Program-made: the position numbers and the translations under genes | Part shown: one piece after another, positions 45,301 through 53,954 of the stretch | How the letters are laid out: each line of letters opens with the position of its first letter | Numbering within the stretch: position 1 is the first letter of the stretch | NCBI RefSeq assembly: GCF_017313275.1 | Contig: NZ_JAFLNM010000001.1 | Coordinates: forward strand, 62,001 to 126,000 | Origin: Flagellimonas profundi | GTDB lineage: Bacteria; Bacteroidota; Bacteroidia; Flavobacteriales; Flavobacteriaceae | DNA length: 64,000 nucleotides | Direction: 5' to 3' | The notes under the pieces: generated by a model | The model's database searches: none | Told to the model about the DNA's origin: nothing | Seen by the model: only the letters and a program-made list of their open reading frames with translations

Positions 45301-46654
45301 CGCCGAATGCGGCACTTGTCCTGATTTTGGAAGCGGACAAAAATACTTCTTCGTCCATTTCGCTCTGTGTCAGTTTATTGGTGGATTTCCGCAATCCCAA
45401 ATGGTGCAGGGTGGCTTCCACCACAATAACTGCTCCGTCCACAATCAAACCGAAGTCAATCGCTCCCAAGCTCATCAGGTTGGCACTCACGCCAAACACG
45501 TTCATCATTCCCAATGCAAACAGCATCGCTAACGGAATGGCAGATGCTACGATTAGCCCGGCTCTTAGGTTGCCCAGGAACAGCACAAGGACAAAAATCA
45601 CAATCAAAGCCCCCTCAATCAAATTCTTTTCCACTGTGCTCATGGCCCTGCCTACTAATTCGGTACGGTCTAAATACGGTTCGATGGTTACATCTTCCGG
45701 TAATGATTTCTGAATGGTGGGTATTTTTTCTTTAATCCTTTTTACGACCTCGTTACTGTTCTCGCCTTTGAGCATCATTACCACGCCGCCTACAGCATCC
45801 ACTTCGCCATTGTATGTCAGTGCTCCGTAACGTACTGCACTACCATAGCGTACATCTGCCACGTCTTTAATAAAAACGGGGGTATGCCCTGTGATTTTTA
45901 CGGGAATGTTTTTAATGTCTTCCAACGATGTAGCCAAGCCCACACCACGGATAAAATAAGCGTTGGGTTTCTTGTCGATATACGCACCGCCCGTATTCTG
46001 ATTGTTTTGTTCCAGTGCGTTGAAAATATCGGGAATGCTTACGCTCATTGCTCTTAATCGGTCGGGGTTTACCGCAACCTCGTATTGCTTCAATTCCCCG
46101 CCAAAGCTGTTTACTTCGGCAATGCCCGGCGTACCGTACAACTGGCGGGCAACAATCCAATCCTGCATTGTACGCAGGTCTTTGCCATTGTATTTATGCT
46201 CGCTGCCTTTTTTGGGGTGGATGATGTACTGATAGACTTCTCCAAGCCCTGTACTTACCGGAGCCAGTTCGGGTGTACCGATACCTTTCGGGATTTTTTC
46301 TTCAGCTTCTTTCAGTTTTTCATTGACCAACTGCCTTGCAAAGTAGATGTCCGCATTTTCTTTGAACACTACCGTAACTACGGAAAGCCCGAACCGGGAT
46401 ATACTTCTTGTTTCTTCTAAATCGGGAATGTTAGCGATGCTCTGCTCAATGGGGAACGTAACCAACTGTTCAACTTCCTGCCCCGCCAGTGTAGGACAGG
46501 CAGTAATAATCTGTACCTGATTATTGGTAATATCCGGTACGGCATCTATCGGCAATTTGGTAGCACTCCATACGCCCCAAATGATAAGAACCAATGTCAT
46601 TATACCAATGACGATTTTGTTCTTAATGCTGAACTTTATTATACTATCTAACAT
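42338..46654 (-). CDS. czcA: CzcA-type RND efflux pump fused to a TolC-like channel
   Basis: The 1438-residue protein has an HME-type RND pump (about 1-1040) and a TolC-like outer-membrane factor (about 1062-1438). Helix 4 reads D-F-G-L-I-V-D-G-A-V-I-V-V-E, keeping both Asp and the Glu of divalent-cation pumps; CusA-type Cu(I)/Ag(I) pumps differ here. Between the parts lies 'TTVIALLLGIGGVTTATAQ', which looks like a signal peptide with cleavage near residue 1061. No frameshift is needed to join the parts. Start 40 bp after the short N-domain gene, stop one base before czcB. Confidence 0.93.
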   Translation of the reverse strand: MLDSIIKFSIKNKIVIGIMTLVLIIWGVWSATKLPIDAVPDITNNQVQIITACPTLAGQEVEQLVTFPIEQSIANIPDLEETRSISRFGLSVVTVVFKENADIYFARQLVNEKLKEAEEKIPKGIGTPELAPVSTGLGEVYQYIIHPKKGSEHKYNGKDLRTMQDWIVARQLYGTPGIAEVNSFGGELKQYEVAVNPDRLRAMSVSIPDIFNALEQNNQNTGGAYIDKKPNAYFIRGVGLATSLEDIKNIPVKITGHTPVFIKDVADVRYGSAVRYGALTYNGEVDAVGGVVMMLKGENSNEVVKRIKEKIPTIQKSLPEDVTIEPYLDRTELVGRAMSTVEKNLIEGALIVIFVLVLFLGNLRAGLIVASAIPLAMLFALGMMNVFGVSANLMSLGAIDFGLIVDGAVIVVEATLHHLGLRKSTNKLTQSEMDEEVFLSASKIRTSAAFGEIIILIVYIPILTLVGVEGKMFTPMAQTVGFAIFGALILSLTYIPMMCALFLPKKGHDKPNFSDKFMDKLQGFYQPLLQKAIRVKYWLVGVTTAVFIVSVVLFSRMGGEFIPQLQEGDFAFHCILPQGSSLNQSIETSMQASRILKEFDEVKMVVGKTGAAEVPTDPMPPEATDMMIILKPQDEWKTQKSYSELGDEMMEKLSVIPGVFFEKNQPIQMRFNELMTGIRQDVAVKIFGENMDTLSLYANKVSEVVQQVKGATPPQVEKVGGLPQINIDYDRTRMANYGLTIQQVNDIVSTAFAGKAAGVIYENERQFELVVRLDSIHRSSIEDVRNLMMPTNTGYQIPLSQVADVDYKLDAAQITREAGKRRIVIGFNVAGRDVQSVVTDIQQQLSEKVKLPTGYYFTYGGQFENLKEASNRLMIAVPVSLLLIFALLYFTFRSFKQAGLIFTAIPMSAIGGVFALMLRGMPFSISAGIGFIALFGVAVLNGIVLIGTFNQLKKDGWDDVIKRTIEGTKIRLRPVLMTATVASLGFLPMAISTSAGAEVQKPLATVVIGGLITATFLTLFVLPLLYIIFNSKFNFKSSKGVKTTVIALLLGIGGVTTATAQERVSIDNVINTALQSNGQVNVNKSEIDAAKYNVKTANDIPMTQVFVENEDLRPSDKTGIWKIGLTQSIAWPGLYAARRDYLKAQLKYSKLNTEVMNANIRKDVRTAYYQLWFLQDKNLLLKSLDSIYTNLLNTTQVRVRTGDVAKLDQIAADAQLKQLKAYVEQNNKEIVIQQQQLMVLLNRNEWMLPVDEPLQKLETGLYDENNLHPLLQLQQQNVSVAVANIKVQKNSNLPEFAARVFSQRLYGISDPFTGFSVSVGFPLFGAASYKNKVNVAKKEKEVQDNLLSYQTQVMATDKKSAIVEMEKNMALLNFYETSGLQQAKDITEAASQSYRSGEISFAELSQFITQAINIRQNYLEVLNSYNQSAIQYNYLNNK

Positions 46655-46694
46655 TTGAATTTGTATTAAGCCTGAAATGTTTTGTGATTGGTGT

Positions 46695-47108
46695 TTATTG
46701 TGGATATTCCATCATTATAAAGCATCCAGAATATCGGTCGTCAATCATAATGAGGATTACAGGCTCCCGCAGTTCGTCGAGGCTTTCATCGTAGTAGAAG
46801 TCGTAAGATTTCATCAGGGCTAAATTGCCAATGATGACTTCGTGCCCGTTCACAAATCCTTTGATACCGTAACCGGGTATTTCTTCAAACTTTTCGACCT
46901 TGTAATCGGGTAGCCTGATAGCCGGAAGAAATTTGAGCACACTGCTTGCTATCGGGTGCGTGGAATGGGATTGCAGTGCCGCCGTGTAAGCAATCACGGT
47001 TTCTTTTTCGGGCACTGCACATTCAAAGGAAATTATATCAAACAGGCGGTTGCTTTTGTAGGCTGTATCTGTATCTGCTGAATAATGATTTTTTATTGCC
47101 ATTGTCAT
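46695..47108 (-). CDS. Stand-alone P-type ATPase N-domain-like protein
   Basis: The 137-residue protein matches only the nucleotide-binding domain of a PIB ATPase: the HP loop 'LQSHSTHPIASSVLKF' and 'FEEIPGYGIKGFVNGHEVIIGN'. It has no membrane helix, no DKTG phosphorylation site and no metal site. It keeps a full promoter with the second operator and leads the operon N-domain-czcA-czcB, so it may be a functional accessory protein rather than debris. Start could also be two codons later (47102). Confidence 0.75.
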   Translation of the reverse strand: MTMAIKNHYSADTDTAYKSNRLFDIISFECAVPEKETVIAYTAALQSHSTHPIASSVLKFLPAIRLPDYKVEKFEEIPGYGIKGFVNGHEVIIGNLALMKSYDFYYDESLDELREPVILIMIDDRYSGCFIMMEYPQ

Positions 47109-47127
47109 ATTATTTTAATTTACAAGG

Positions 47128-47164
47128 CAAAATTATCAGTCGGTTTTGGGAACATGGTTGCAAA
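47128..47164 (-). promoter_or_regulatory. Second-type operator, copy 2, with -7 element
   Basis: Operator GTTTTGGGAAC-AT-GGTTGCAAA (47143-47164), 7 bp, then TAATTTTG (minus, 47128-47135). It controls the N-domain-czcA-czcB operon. Confidence 0.74.
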
Positions 47165-47222
47165 TGCAAAGCCGACATATTTTGGTATGGCGGCTTAAAA
47201 AAAGGATTGGGTTTTAAAGGAA

Positions 47223-47648
47223 TTATTTTGACTTGTGGAACCTTGCGCATTGCCCGCACATTCCTTTCATTACGAAGTTCACGCTTTCCAAAAGGAACTT
47301 ATCGGGTAGCTGTATCGAGGGTATCGAAATGCTTTCCATGCAAAATGTATTCTTACACCTGATGCAATTGAAATGTACGTGCAGCTCATCAATGACACAC
47401 ATACAACCATCGTTGCAAATAGCATATTTGATAGAACCTGAACCGTCGTCAATGCTATGGATAAGCAGGTTTTCTTGGAAGAGGCTCAACGTTCTGAATA
47501 TGGTCGATTTATTGACTGTTTCAAGTTTGGTTTCCAAATCAGTCAGGCTGAAAGCCTTTTTAAAGTCAGACATTGTTCTAAAGATTAACAGCCTAACCGA
47601 AGTTGGTTTTATATTCCTGCGCAATAGTTTTTCTTCTAAATCTTTCAT
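47223..47648 (-). CDS. Fur-family metalloregulator
   Basis: The 141-residue protein has the Fur winged helix (N-terminal 'LLRRNIKPTSVRLLIFRTM', recognition region 'NKSTIFRTLSLFQENLLI') and the dimerisation/metal domain 'HVHFNCIRCKNTFCM' with a C-terminal C-G-Q-C. Cys and His ligands suggest structural zinc and a Zur- or Fur-like sensor site. It lies next to the czc operon and is the best candidate to bind the second operator. Its own promoter carries an AraC-type box. Confidence 0.88.
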   Translation of the reverse strand: MKDLEEKLLRRNIKPTSVRLLIFRTMSDFKKAFSLTDLETKLETVNKSTIFRTLSLFQENLLIHSIDDGSGSIKYAICNDGCMCVIDELHVHFNCIRCKNTFCMESISIPSIQLPDKFLLESVNFVMKGMCGQCARFHKSK

Positions 47649-47688
47649 TTTGTCATTGTCGGTTTTAGAGCCGTATTTAAAATCTATG

Positions 47689-47757
47689 TAAAATTATAGA
47701 AGCTGCTGCGCACAAGTATTATAATTTTCTTTGTTAGATTTGTGATTTTTACTGATT
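47689..47757 (-). promoter_or_regulatory. AraC-type box E plus -7 element
   Basis: Box 47719-47757: half-sites TTATAATTTT and TTGTGATTTT, then TACTGATT. The -7 element TAATTTTA (minus, 47689-47696) is at 22 bp. It drives the fur-like gene. Confidence 0.74.
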
Positions 47758-47762
47758 GGGTT

Positions 47763-48326
47763 TTACAGGTAATGTATATAACCTATTGCGGGCAGATACT
47801 TACAATCTTCGCACTTATCGTATTCTAAAGTAGATTTTTCGGGATAGTCGAAGTTGGCTTTTAAAAAAGCATCTGAAAACAAGGCATATGGCGGGTATTC
47901 TGCAATATGGTTTTTCAACATTTTGTGAGCTTCTACCACTGGTGCGCCGTAGAGTTTCTCGAATTTCCCTATTTTGTATCTAGTAAACTCGCCGTAGTGT
48001 ACAATTATCTTCAAGGATAAAGGAATTTCGATTCCAAGTTGTTTTACTAAGCGATTGAGTTCATTTTTAAAATCATTGTACATCTGTTCAATTTGTATTA
48101 ATGTTTCTTCAAACGTGGGAAGATTATGGTACTTGTAAAAAAGTATCGCATCGCCCTCAATCTCGGAAATTTCAAGGCAGAGGATATTGCTATCCATTAC
48201 TGATTTGAGCAGGCTTTCTGTTATGTATTTGCCAACAAACATATTTGATTTGATAACGAAATCCGTAAAGCCTGAAATATCGGGTATCATTAACATACCA
48301 TTTCTATTGGCTGTATCGTTTTGCAT
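47763..48326 (-). CDS. DUF2652 nucleotide-cyclase-like protein
   Basis: The 187-residue protein resembles class III cyclase domains: 'MIPDISGFTDFV' corresponds to the first metal-binding Asp region and 'SEIEGDAILFYK' to the second. The later transition-state residues are not obvious. DUF2652 proteins are uncharacterised. It lies 80 bp after the TolC gene of the RND operon on the same strand and may be its last cistron. Four Cys/Asp near the C-terminus ('YDKCEDCKYL') could bind metal. Confidence 0.75.
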   Translation of the reverse strand: MQNDTANRNGMLMIPDISGFTDFVIKSNMFVGKYITESLLKSVMDSNILCLEISEIEGDAILFYKYHNLPTFEETLIQIEQMYNDFKNELNRLVKQLGIEIPLSLKIIVHYGEFTRYKIGKFEKLYGAPVVEAHKMLKNHIAEYPPYALFSDAFLKANFDYPEKSTLEYDKCEDCKYLPAIGYIHYL

Positions 48327-48406
48327 TTATCTTATTGTATTTTCAATTAAAATGCAGGGACTTGTTACCGCCCCCGCAAATTGAGTATATCTAAACTCTG
48401 ATAAAA

Positions 48407-49702
48407 CTATTTTATCTGTCCGGTAGCTTTGTGGTACACAGCCTCGGCAATCTTGTACCGTACTTTTGCATCCAACATATTGCTATATGCTCTTTGCCAA
48501 AGCGTTTCTGCTATCAATACATCTTCCCCGGTAATGGTTCCGGCTTTAAAGCGGTCATTACTTAGTTTCAGGTTCTCGTCTGCTTCAATTAACGATGCCT
48601 GCATTAAATCAATGTTGTTCGCCTGCAATTGCAGGTTAAGCGTAGCTTGCTCAATCTCCACAGTGATTTGGCTTTTCAGTTCTTTCAGACCATATTCAGC
48701 CGAACGAATGTTGGCTTCCTGCTGCTTTGCTTTTTCTTTTCTGCTGCCCCAGTCGAAAACCGCAATTTTAACGCTTAACATACCGAAGTAGGTCAGCATA
48801 TGGTTTTTGGTCGGGTCGCCAAAGTTGATGCCGTCTTTTCCAAAAGCTGCCATTCCGTTAAGTGATAAACCTACCGATGGTTTCAGGTTGGCTTTGAGCA
48901 TACTTTTTGTAAGCTCGCTCATTTTAATGCCATTGGTTGCCAACTCAATTTCCGGACGGTTCGCATCGGCAGCCTCCAAAATACCCTGCTTTAAAAATTC
49001 CCTCGTACTCAATGTATCGGCTACGTCTATACCTGTGGGGTCTTCCATCCCGATTAACTGGGTCAATCTTCTTTTTGCCAAGATGAGCTTATTATCCGCA
49101 GCCTGCAAACGGGCTTCGTTTTCGTTCTGGAGCACCTTTGCCCGTAACACATCGTTTTTGTAAATCAATCCTGCCTCAAACTGGTTATTCAGGAATGTAT
49201 AATGCGAAGCCAGTTGCTTTTTAACCTGCTGTTCCATTTTGATTTCTTCCTTAGCCTGAACCACAAGCCAGTAAGCGGTTTCGGTAGCCAGTAATACTTC
49301 ATCCTCTACCAATCGTTGTTGAGCGTTGCTCATCTGTATATTGGTTTCTGCCATCTGCTTACCGTACTTAATCTTACCGCCAGTATAAATCGGCTGTGTA
49401 ACGCTGAACATTGGTGCAAACCCATATTCGGGCAGCATCGTATTCAATGGCTCTCCAAAGTAAAAGGCTGTTGCCGATGCATCCAGTTTTGGTCTGCCTG
49501 CCACATCTGTAATCAGTTTGTCGGATTGGGTGGCAATTACGTCTTCTTTGGCTTTGCCTATCCTGTTGTTGTTTTTTAATGCCAGTTCTTTACTTTCCGC
49601 AAGGGTTAACTGCTGTTGTGCAAAGAGGTTGTTTGTCCCCTGCAAAAGAGCGAAACCGCATACAAAAACCTTTATGACTGTTTTATATCTTTTCTGTAAC
49701 AT
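48407..49702 (-). CDS. TolC-family outer-membrane efflux protein
   Basis: The 431-residue exported protein (signal peptide ending 'NLFAQQQ') has the duplicated helical layout of TolC, with 'LTLAESKELALKNN' at the start of repeat 1 and long coiled-coil helices. It is the channel of the tripartite pump whose RND and adaptor genes lie immediately upstream; it starts 9 bp after the pump gene stop. Confidence 0.9.
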   Translation of the reverse strand: MLQKRYKTVIKVFVCGFALLQGTNNLFAQQQLTLAESKELALKNNNRIGKAKEDVIATQSDKLITDVAGRPKLDASATAFYFGEPLNTMLPEYGFAPMFSVTQPIYTGGKIKYGKQMAETNIQMSNAQQRLVEDEVLLATETAYWLVVQAKEEIKMEQQVKKQLASHYTFLNNQFEAGLIYKNDVLRAKVLQNENEARLQAADNKLILAKRRLTQLIGMEDPTGIDVADTLSTREFLKQGILEAADANRPEIELATNGIKMSELTKSMLKANLKPSVGLSLNGMAAFGKDGINFGDPTKNHMLTYFGMLSVKIAVFDWGSRKEKAKQQEANIRSAEYGLKELKSQITVEIEQATLNLQLQANNIDLMQASLIEADENLKLSNDRFKAGTITGEDVLIAETLWQRAYSNMLDAKVRYKIAEAVYHKATGQIK

Positions 49703-49711
49703 AATCCCTTT

Positions 49712-52700
49712 TTATGATAAGTATTTTTGGTTGTGAGCATCAGCATTCAATTCTTGCTGCTCATCCAGCTGTTTGTTTTTTGAGGGTTTTACGAACCTGT
49801 AATACAATACCGGAACGATAAACAAAGTAGTAATCATTGATACCAGAATACCGATTGAAATGGTGCTCGAAATCGGTCCCCATTCAGGAGAGCCACTCGC
49901 CATTAACGGTATCAAACCGATAGCCGCCGCCATAGAGGTAAGGAAGATGGGGCGCATTCTACGTTTAGCTGCAAATAAAGCCGCTTCTCTGATGCTGTGA
50001 CCGTGTTCTCTTACCAGTTCATCTGCATAGTCCACGAGGATAATCCCATTGCGGACTACGATACCCAGTAAGGCGGTAATACCAATGATTGCCATAAACC
50101 CGAACTCGTAACCTGTAAGGAACAAGCCTAACATTGCACCAAGCAAGCTCAACGGGAATGAAGCCAGGACAATGAATACTTTACCCACACGCTTGAACTG
50201 GAATAAAAGGACAAGGAAGATGAGCACGAAACTTATCATAAAAGCCTTTCCCATTTTAGGACCGCTTTCCAGTCCGTCTTCATATTCGCCGCCGTATGCA
50301 ATCTTAACGCCTTTTGGTAACTTCAGGCTGTCGATTTTCGGCTGTACCTCTGCAAATACTTCTGCGGGTTTTCTGCCCAACTGCGCTTCGGAAGAAACGG
50401 TTAAGGTTCGTAGCCCGTTACGGTGTACAATAGCCCCAGTATGCCAAGACGGTTGTAAATCTACCACCTGCTTTAAAGGCACTTTAGCACCGAATGTTGA
50501 GTTGATATACATATTGCCTAAAGCATCCAAATTTTCCCTGTCGCTTTCGTCTGTACGCAATACAATGTCGATGGCTTTATTGCCCTCCCACATCTGCGAT
50601 ACTGGATAGCCTTTTATCTTAGCTCCCAATGCCTGTGCTATCTGCGCTTTGGTAACTCCCAAACGCAAGGCTACATCTTCTTTAACAACGGCTTTCAGCC
50701 CTACATAATCATTCTGATAATCGGTGCGCACCCAGTTAGAGCCTTTGGTATTTTCCAATATTGCAGCAACCTGTTTAGCTACTTTTTTCTGCTCGGTCAT
50801 ATCTTTGCCAATCACTCGGATTTCAATCGGTGCGGGCTGTTGCTTCTTGCTTAGCTGCCTTACCCTTACATAACCGTTCGGCAGGTAGTTGTTGAACTTC
50901 TGCACAAATTCGTCTATCATTTCTGCCGTAGCATCTTTGCTTGTGGTATTGATGAATATCTGTGCAAAGTTTTCCCGAGGATGCTCCGGTGCGTAGGTGG
51001 AGTAGAAACGTGGCGAGCTTGTACCTATAAAACTTGCGGTGTTTACAATGCGTTTATCGCCTGCAATTTCTTTTTCTATCTTCCTAACGGCTGCTTCGGT
51101 TTCGTGGATATTCGTACCGTTGTCCATCCACAATTCAAGGTTGAACTGGTTTCTTTCCACGATAGGGAAAAACTCGGTTTTAACCTGACTGCCTACTACG
51201 AAAGACAATAAGAAGATAACCAAACCTGCTACCAAAGTAGTTTTCTGCCATTTCATACAGAACTCGATTGCCCGGTCGAAACCGTCCTGCATCCTGTCTA
51301 AGAAATTGCGTTTTTTCGGTTTATCATCGTGCTTTTTCAATCCTTTTTTCAGGAAGTGGTAACACATATACGGCGTAAGGAATAAGGCTACCAAGAACGA
51401 AACTGCCAAAGCGATGCTAACGGTAATCGGTATCCATTGCACAAACTCCCTTGTTAGCCCAGTAAGTGTAAATGCCAACGGCAGGAACGATAGGACAATG
51501 GTTAGCGTAGCCGTAAAAATGGGAACCATTAACTGTGTGGCACTCTGCCAAGCGGCAGTCCAAGATGGTATTTTTTCGTCCACTTTCTCAATGTAGTTAT
51601 CCACTACGATAATGGCATCATCTACTACCATCCCCAGTACAATAATCATTGCCGCCAAACTAACCTGGTGCATTTCAATACCAAGCAAATTGAGGATAGC
51701 GAATGTTACGGCAATAGTAACGGGTGCTGCAATGGCTGAAATGGTGGCAACCCTGAACGGCAGCAAAAGCATCACAACCAAGATAACGGCGGCAATTGCA
51801 ATACCGAACTCAATAAAGAAATGCCCTAAGTTCATTTTGACCACTTCGGGTTGGTCAACAATAGTGTTGACCTGTACATCTGATGGCAGGATTTCTTTTA
51901 CTTCAGCAACCTTTTGTGCTAAGGCATTACCCAAATCGACAATGTTCTGTCCGGGCTGCATTTCTACCGTCAGCATCATTACATCGTTTCCCGAAACTGT
52001 AATTTTACTTTTGAGATCTTCGTATTTTCTATCAATGTTGGCTATATCACGCAAGCGGATATTGCCGCCCTGTGGAGAACTATAGACAATCAGGTTCCCG
52101 ATTTCATTTTCATTCTGATACTGTGAATCTGTGAAAATGAGGAAACGGTTTTTGCCAATCTCAATATCGCCACTCGGTATGGTAACATTCTGTTGACTTA
52201 ATGTGTTTGCGATTTTGTTGATACCGAAACCATACTGTTTTAATACGTCTTCACGCAGGGTAATGAATATTTGCTGCTTCTGACCTCCGTATCGCTTGAT
52301 TTTGGAAACCTGCGGAATGGTCTTAATACCGTCTTCCAGTTCGTCCAGATAGTTTTCCAACTGGGCGTAAGAACGACCAGGAGCAGATACGGCAATCATC
52401 TGAACGACCACATCGCCGAAGTCGCTGTTCACATACGGTCCCTGTACGCCCCGTGGCAAAGCCAAAGGCATATTTGTATCCAAACCGTGCTGTAAAGTAT
52501 TCCAGAATTTTTTAGTGTCTTTTACATAATCCTGCAATTCGACCGTTACCACCACCTGCCCGGGCTTACTCTCTGAATGTGTTTTTTCTTTTTTGATTTC
52601 CTCGAAACCAAATAGGTATTGTTCCAGTTTGTCGGTTACTTCTTTTTCTATCTGTTCTTCGTCGGCTCCGGGATAGAAAGCCACGACAAGGCCCTGTCTA

Positions 52701-52837
52701 ACTGTTACACGGGGGTCTTCACTTCTTGGCATCTTCATTAGTGAAATTAATCCGGCAAGTACCATAATAATAGTAATCGCTATTGGTACTTGCGGAAATT
52801 TCATTGCCGCTTCAATGAGGTTTATCTTTCTTTTCAT
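49712..52837 (-). CDS. RND efflux pump, HAE type
   Basis: The 1041-residue inner-membrane proton antiporter has twelve helices and two large periplasmic loops. Helix 4 reads 'VLGMVVDDAIIVVDNYIE', the double Asp of hydrophobe/amphiphile exporters, not the DFGxxVDGA pattern of metal pumps. It therefore probably exports organic compounds, although it shares an operator with the two divalent-metal efflux units. Gap to the adaptor is 3 bp. Confidence 0.92.
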   Translation of the reverse strand: MKRKINLIEAAMKFPQVPIAITIIMVLAGLISLMKMPRSEDPRVTVRQGLVVAFYPGADEEQIEKEVTDKLEQYLFGFEEIKKEKTHSESKPGQVVVTVELQDYVKDTKKFWNTLQHGLDTNMPLALPRGVQGPYVNSDFGDVVVQMIAVSAPGRSYAQLENYLDELEDGIKTIPQVSKIKRYGGQKQQIFITLREDVLKQYGFGINKIANTLSQQNVTIPSGDIEIGKNRFLIFTDSQYQNENEIGNLIVYSSPQGGNIRLRDIANIDRKYEDLKSKITVSGNDVMMLTVEMQPGQNIVDLGNALAQKVAEVKEILPSDVQVNTIVDQPEVVKMNLGHFFIEFGIAIAAVILVVMLLLPFRVATISAIAAPVTIAVTFAILNLLGIEMHQVSLAAMIIVLGMVVDDAIIVVDNYIEKVDEKIPSWTAAWQSATQLMVPIFTATLTIVLSFLPLAFTLTGLTREFVQWIPITVSIALAVSFLVALFLTPYMCYHFLKKGLKKHDDKPKKRNFLDRMQDGFDRAIEFCMKWQKTTLVAGLVIFLLSFVVGSQVKTEFFPIVERNQFNLELWMDNGTNIHETEAAVRKIEKEIAGDKRIVNTASFIGTSSPRFYSTYAPEHPRENFAQIFINTTSKDATAEMIDEFVQKFNNYLPNGYVRVRQLSKKQQPAPIEIRVIGKDMTEQKKVAKQVAAILENTKGSNWVRTDYQNDYVGLKAVVKEDVALRLGVTKAQIAQALGAKIKGYPVSQMWEGNKAIDIVLRTDESDRENLDALGNMYINSTFGAKVPLKQVVDLQPSWHTGAIVHRNGLRTLTVSSEAQLGRKPAEVFAEVQPKIDSLKLPKGVKIAYGGEYEDGLESGPKMGKAFMISFVLIFLVLLFQFKRVGKVFIVLASFPLSLLGAMLGLFLTGYEFGFMAIIGITALLGIVVRNGIILVDYADELVREHGHSIREAALFAAKRRMRPIFLTSMAAAIGLIPLMASGSPEWGPISSTISIGILVSMITTLFIVPVLYYRFVKPSKNKQLDEQQELNADAHNQKYLS

Positions 52838-52840
52838 AAA

Positions 52841-53911
52841 TTATTCAGATTTTGGGGCTGATGCGGTTACGGATGCTGTTTGCGTTTTTACTTTCTGCCC
52901 GTCGTTCACGTTGTTTTGTCCGGCAAGGATAATTTTCTGGCTCTCGTTAAGACCATCGGTAATAATAACCTCATCGCCCATGATTTTGCCCACTGTAACC
53001 CTTGTCAGTTTAGCGGTGTTGTTTTTATCCACCACATACACGTGTGGGATTTTATCTACATTATTGATGATAGCAGTAAGCGGTACACGCACCTGCCTAA
53101 CCTTTACCGGAACTCCTGCAAGTACTTCTGTAATCATTCCCGGCATTAGCACACCACCCGGATTGTCCAAGCGAACTTTCAGCGTGTAGGCTTTTGAAAT
53201 TTCATCAGCTACGGGATTGATTATAGTGATTTTGCCAGTGAAATTGCGTTGCAGTGTAGGAATGTTTACGGCTACCTGCATTCCTTGTTTGAAGCTCCCG
53301 ATTTCGCTTTCGGGTACGGCAAACTGTGCATATACCATATCTGTTTTTACAATGGTAAAGGCAGGAACGCCCGGTGCTGCCATACCGCCAACCTCGGCAG
53401 TTTTAACGGTTATAATACCATTGGTCGGTGAATGCAAACGGCTGTCGGTAATACGCTTGCGGTTGATTTTTTTATTGGCTTCCGCCTGCGCTACTTTAGT
53501 TTTGATGTCGATATAGTCCTTTTCGGGGAAACTTCCTTTTTTATACAATTCATCAAATCTTCTGAACGCATCCTGGCTCTGGTCTAAGCTGGCATTGGCA
53601 ATCTGCAATGCAGCTTCGTACTCAGTGGCATCAATGCTTGCAAGGAACTGTCCTTTGCTGACACGTTGCCCCTCATTCACGCCCACGCTGTTTATCGTTC
53701 CGGGAACGGCAAAACTTACGGTGGTCATATTGTCGGGTACAATAGAACCCGAATAGGAAACGGATTGCTCGGTTTCCGAACTGCTGATAGTGGCCACGGT
53801 GACTACCGGAGGCTCATCTTTTAACTGTTTTTCTTCTTTTTGTTTGCAACTCTGTATCAATCCTGCTCCGATAAGGAAGATGGATAACAAACCAATTTTA
53901 CTTGTTCTCAT
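52841..53911 (-). CDS. RND periplasmic adaptor lipoprotein
   Basis: The protein begins 'MRTSKIGLLSIF' with lipobox 'GAGLIQSC' (Cys21). The barrel-sandwich halves are 'VSFAVPGTINSVGVNEGQRV' and 'LHSPTNGIITVKTAEVGG', around a short alpha hairpin. I chose this start because the longer frame (to 54004) would run through the -7 element and operator and lacks a signal peptide. It is the first gene of adaptor-pump-channel. Length from here is 356 residues. Confidence 0.9.
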   Translation of the reverse strand: MRTSKIGLLSIFLIGAGLIQSCKQKEEKQLKDEPPVVTVATISSSETEQSVSYSGSIVPDNMTTVSFAVPGTINSVGVNEGQRVSKGQFLASIDATEYEAALQIANASLDQSQDAFRRFDELYKKGSFPEKDYIDIKTKVAQAEANKKINRKRITDSRLHSPTNGIITVKTAEVGGMAAPGVPAFTIVKTDMVYAQFAVPESEIGSFKQGMQVAVNIPTLQRNFTGKITIINPVADEISKAYTLKVRLDNPGGVLMPGMITEVLAGVPVKVRQVRVPLTAIINNVDKIPHVYVVDKNNTAKLTRVTVGKIMGDEVIITDGLNESQKIILAGQNNVNDGQKVKTQTASVTASAPKSE

Positions 53912-53954
53912 TATAATAACAACTTTAATTTTTAGTGATAATGCTTCTTCATTG

